Assembly (NCBI GenBank): GCA_012932295.1
Contig: JAAONU010000019.1
Span: 27,656,913-27,720,912 of the forward strand
Length of the DNA stretch: 64,000 nt
Source of the DNA: Cyclina sinensis
Taxonomy: Eukaryota > Mollusca > Bivalvia > Venerida > Veneridae
Direction: 5' to 3'
Shown: in pieces, positions 61,746-64,000 of the stretch
How positions within the stretch are numbered: the first letter of the stretch is position 1
Layout: each line of letters opens with the position of its first letter
Made by a program: the position numbers and the translations under genes
The notes under the pieces: generated by a model
Told to the model about the DNA's origin: nothing
Database searches by the model: none
Seen by the model: the letters and a program-made list of their open reading frames with translations, nothing else

Positions 61746-61950
61746 TGCCTAGTAGTATTCTCTGTTAATTCAATTGTGATTTCTGACTCTACCATCGACC
61801 CTTCAGATAACTGGTGTCTCTAAAATGCTTAGCATCATTATATGGATTCCAGCAATCACAAAAAGTGTTTAGTTGTAAGTAATTCTGAAAAAAGATCAGC
61901 GTTCAAATTACTGCAATGATTCTTAATTCTGCCCTGAAAGACCAGACATA

Positions 61951-62142
61951 ATTGCCACCGTCTGGCAAGTCTAGTCGAACATAGTGTCTGTTGGCATAAT
62001 TGCCACCGTCTGGCAAGTCTAGTCGAACATAGTGTCTGTTGGCATAATTGCCACCGTCTGGCAAGTCTAGTCGAACATAGTGTCTGTTGGCATAATTGCC
62101 ACCGTCTGGCAAGTCTAGTCGAACATAGTGTCTGTTGGCATA
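61951..62142 (-). repeat. Tandem repeat, 48-bp unit x 4, in-frame
   Basis: The four units start at 61951, 61999, 62047 and 62095 and are nearly identical. On the minus strand the unit encodes 16 residues (PDGGNYANRHYVRLDL) repeated without stops, because 48 is a multiple of three. The flanking frame is short (69 codons in all), with no splice or promoter support, so coding is doubtful. The near identity implies recent expansion. Confidence 0.95.
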
Positions 62143-62679
62143 AATTGCTGGTGAAGATGGCTACATTATAGTAATTGGTCTAGAGAGGTGAGAACTCCGG
62201 CAATGTACCGAGTTAAATAGGACATGCTTTTTCTCTTCTATAGTTTTGTACGTTTTCTTCACATTATTATTTCATCTTGCCCGTTGGGAGAATACTGACT
62301 GTGTTTATTAACGGTGTTAACTGTTGACTGTGTTTATCACCACTGTTGTCACGGTTTTCCTTGCTGGTTGGAAATTTGAGACTGTTATTTAACAATCTGA
62401 ATTGTGATTTTTTTCTTCTTTCTTCCGTAAATTTCAACCGCTTAAAATTCGAGAATGCACCTTTTTTGATCATACTTTATAGATGCGTCGGCTTTGCTAG
62501 TGAAAAAAAAAACTGTAAGGTACAAACTAATTTTGCTTAAAATTGTATCCAATTACCAGAAAATTGTGATTTATATCATACTGAACACGTTGCGATTTGT
62601 CGGCATTTCGGTTTAAGAACAAATTGCATACAGTTTATAAAGAAATAAATCTAATCGGGATTCCTTGTTTCCTCATCAG

Positions 62680-62796
62680 AGTCACATTGATCTGAAGAAT
62701 ACACCAAAACTTAACAAACAAATTACATGTGGTCAAATGCAAATGAAATCCTTGACTTACAACATGAAAGTGTGGCATCTTCGACTGCGATATTAG
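62680..62796 (+). other. Candidate exon (38 open codons)
   Basis: CTTGTTTCCTCATCAG (acceptor ends 62679) is followed by 38 open codons in phase 0 to TAG at 62794-62796, with Lys/Asn/Gln-rich content. It could be a terminal exon, or contain an internal donor such as ATGTG|GTCAAA. It is not phase-compatible with the exon ending at 61179. Confidence 0.25.
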
Positions 62797-63005
62797 TACT
62801 TAAATTATGTATACCAAATACTGGTAATGAACGACTCGCATACTTACAGTGTTAATATTATGACAAGATCATGTACGGTTTCTAATAAGGAATGTGCTGT
62901 TACACGTAACCCAAACTGACCTTATTAAGGATGTGGAATGTTTTGTTTAATCTCTAGCAATCTATAAACATGTTTAAATCGTTTATTCATTCAAAAGTTA
63001 GCTAG

Positions 63006-63069
63006 TTTTTTTTTTGTTTTTTGTTTTTTTTTTGTTTTTTTTTTTTTTTTTTGTTTTTTTTTTTTTTTG
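63006..63069 (+). repeat. Poly(T) tract with scattered G
   Basis: A low-complexity T run interrupted by single G residues. It could be the reverse complement of a retroposon tail. Length is uncertain. Confidence 0.85.
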
Positions 63070-63805
63070 TCAAAGCATTGTTTGTAAAACTTTTAACAGC
63101 TGGCCATGCAGAAGATGATATAAGACAATAAACATGTCTAGTTTCTCATTCGCTTCTTTTTGCTGAAAAAAGAGGCACTATTTGATACTAAATAAAAATA
63201 TTCATGACATTTTTTAATAACTTAAGATAGATATATTTAAATGAATCTTAAAGTTGCTTTGCTTTATTATTCAGGAAATTCGACATAAATCACCTATGAT
63301 TTGAAAGAGTCTCTTTCTCCTCATTACGGAAACTAACTAAACAAGTATTTTGTCTTGATAATGCTCTCCTGAGAAACCAGGATTTATGTTAATTTGGCGT
63401 TTGTTACAAATGCAGTCAAAATTGATTTCTGGATGTTATCCAAGTGTTTATGAAAAATAAGCTAATATTTTGTAGAGAAGCAATTTGAGGATATTTAACG
63501 TTTTTGGAGTAACCTTGGAGTTTATTTGATAAGTTTTATTACTCCAGTTTGGTTATTTTCAAATTTCAAAAGTGTGCGTTTGTCGATGAGATTCCTGGCC
63601 CTTTTTGTTTAGAAACTGAATTTAAAACGAGTTTTCTGATCCAAGAAATTGCTTTGTTGACATTCATAGTCTGTTGTGTACTTTAATTAAGGGTTTGGGA
63701 ACGTAAAACTTATGGATAATGTGCATAAAAATTCATTTTGTAACGGTCTTAGTTAAGGAATTTCTAATTTAATATAAACTCTCATTTCTTTTTATACTCT
63801 AGCAG

Positions 63806-63890
63806 AAAAACAAAACACCGTGTCGGAAACAGTTATTTGACAAAACCACCATCTGACAACAAAGCAAAATCAACAGAGCAAGCTTATTGA
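63806..63890 (+). other. Candidate terminal coding exon
   Basis: TTCTTTTTATACTCTAGCAG (acceptor) leads into a frame that needs two bases from an upstream exon and is then open for 27 codons (KTKHRVGNSYLTKPPSDNKA, KSTEQAY) to TGA at 63888-63890. Composition (Lys, Ser, Thr, Pro, Asp, Gln) is more protein-like than nearby chance frames. It could be the last exon of the gene that starts at 60934; no poly(A) signal is seen before the window ends. Confidence 0.3.
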
Positions 63891-64000
63891 TAGTTCCCAT
63901 GCTTCTGCAACCACTGATTTAAAACAAATGTTATGAAAACGCAATGAAAATTGTATCCATTTAACACGATTGTTATAGAAACTGAGCAAAATTGTTATTT

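Noticed and set aside
1..64000. CRISPR arrays, operons, bacterial-type genes
   Set aside because: All tandem repeats lack CRISPR spacing (no unique spacers between identical short repeats), and the whole window is eukaryotic in character.

Overview
This is an intron-rich, AT-rich, repeat-dense eukaryotic window. It most likely comes from a bivalve mollusc, perhaps a venerid-type clam. Four things point that way: (1) a small secreted cysteine/histidine-rich peptide gene with the layout of the oyster/clam serine protease inhibitor Cvsi family; (2) several interspersed families I recognise as typical of bivalve genomes, including elements ending in GGTGAGCTA, tandem-core elements of the 'pearl' kind, and a TTATGCCC..(GTCC)n family; (3) at least two tRNA-derived SINE families; (4) decayed Tc1/mariner and hAT transposases. 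The assignment rests on pattern recognition only. No long intact ORF exists. The longest frames are AT-rich chance frames or lie inside repeats, so coding content must be read as short exons between GT/AG signals.

Layout. 1-290: end of a bivalve repeat. About 600-8640: left copy of an ~8 kb segmental duplication whose partner lies at about 49965-58290 in the same orientation. The left copy has gained a dead Tc1 element (5.9-7.2 kb) and a fold-back arm; both copies share a SINE. 8.7-11.2 kb: three adjacent tandem-structured repeats. 14.4 kb: SINE with target-site duplication. 15.9 kb: 17-bp minisatellite. 16.5 kb: probable first exon on the minus strand behind an X-box/CCAAT-like promoter. 22.4-27.0 kb: phase-compatible two-exon candidate. 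23.85-24.19 kb: minus-strand hAT C-terminal fragment. 28.0-28.7 kb: SINE followed by a 77-bp tandem repeat. 32.3-33.8 kb: element with nine ~145-bp tandem units. 37.2-38.8 kb: the best gene, a two-coding-exon secreted peptide with a likely untranslated third exon. 41.4 kb: probable first exon with a TATA-less promoter. 43.27-45.04 kb: long-inverted-repeat transposon carrying a broken passenger ORF. 46.5-48.5 kb: decayed hAT transposase. 59.97-60.8 kb: direct and inverted repeats that end ~120 bp before a first exon at 60.9 kb, which continues into a phase-matched second exon at 61.1 kb. The right end holds more tandem repeats and candidate exons of what may be the same gene.

The genes here do not form a pathway. 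The window looks like gene-poor, transposon-shaped intergenic DNA with a few 5' gene ends, one complete small secreted-peptide gene and one old large duplication. All exon models are ab initio from splice-site consensus, phase and composition; RNA-seq or protein comparison is needed to confirm any except, arguably, the cysteine-rich peptide.
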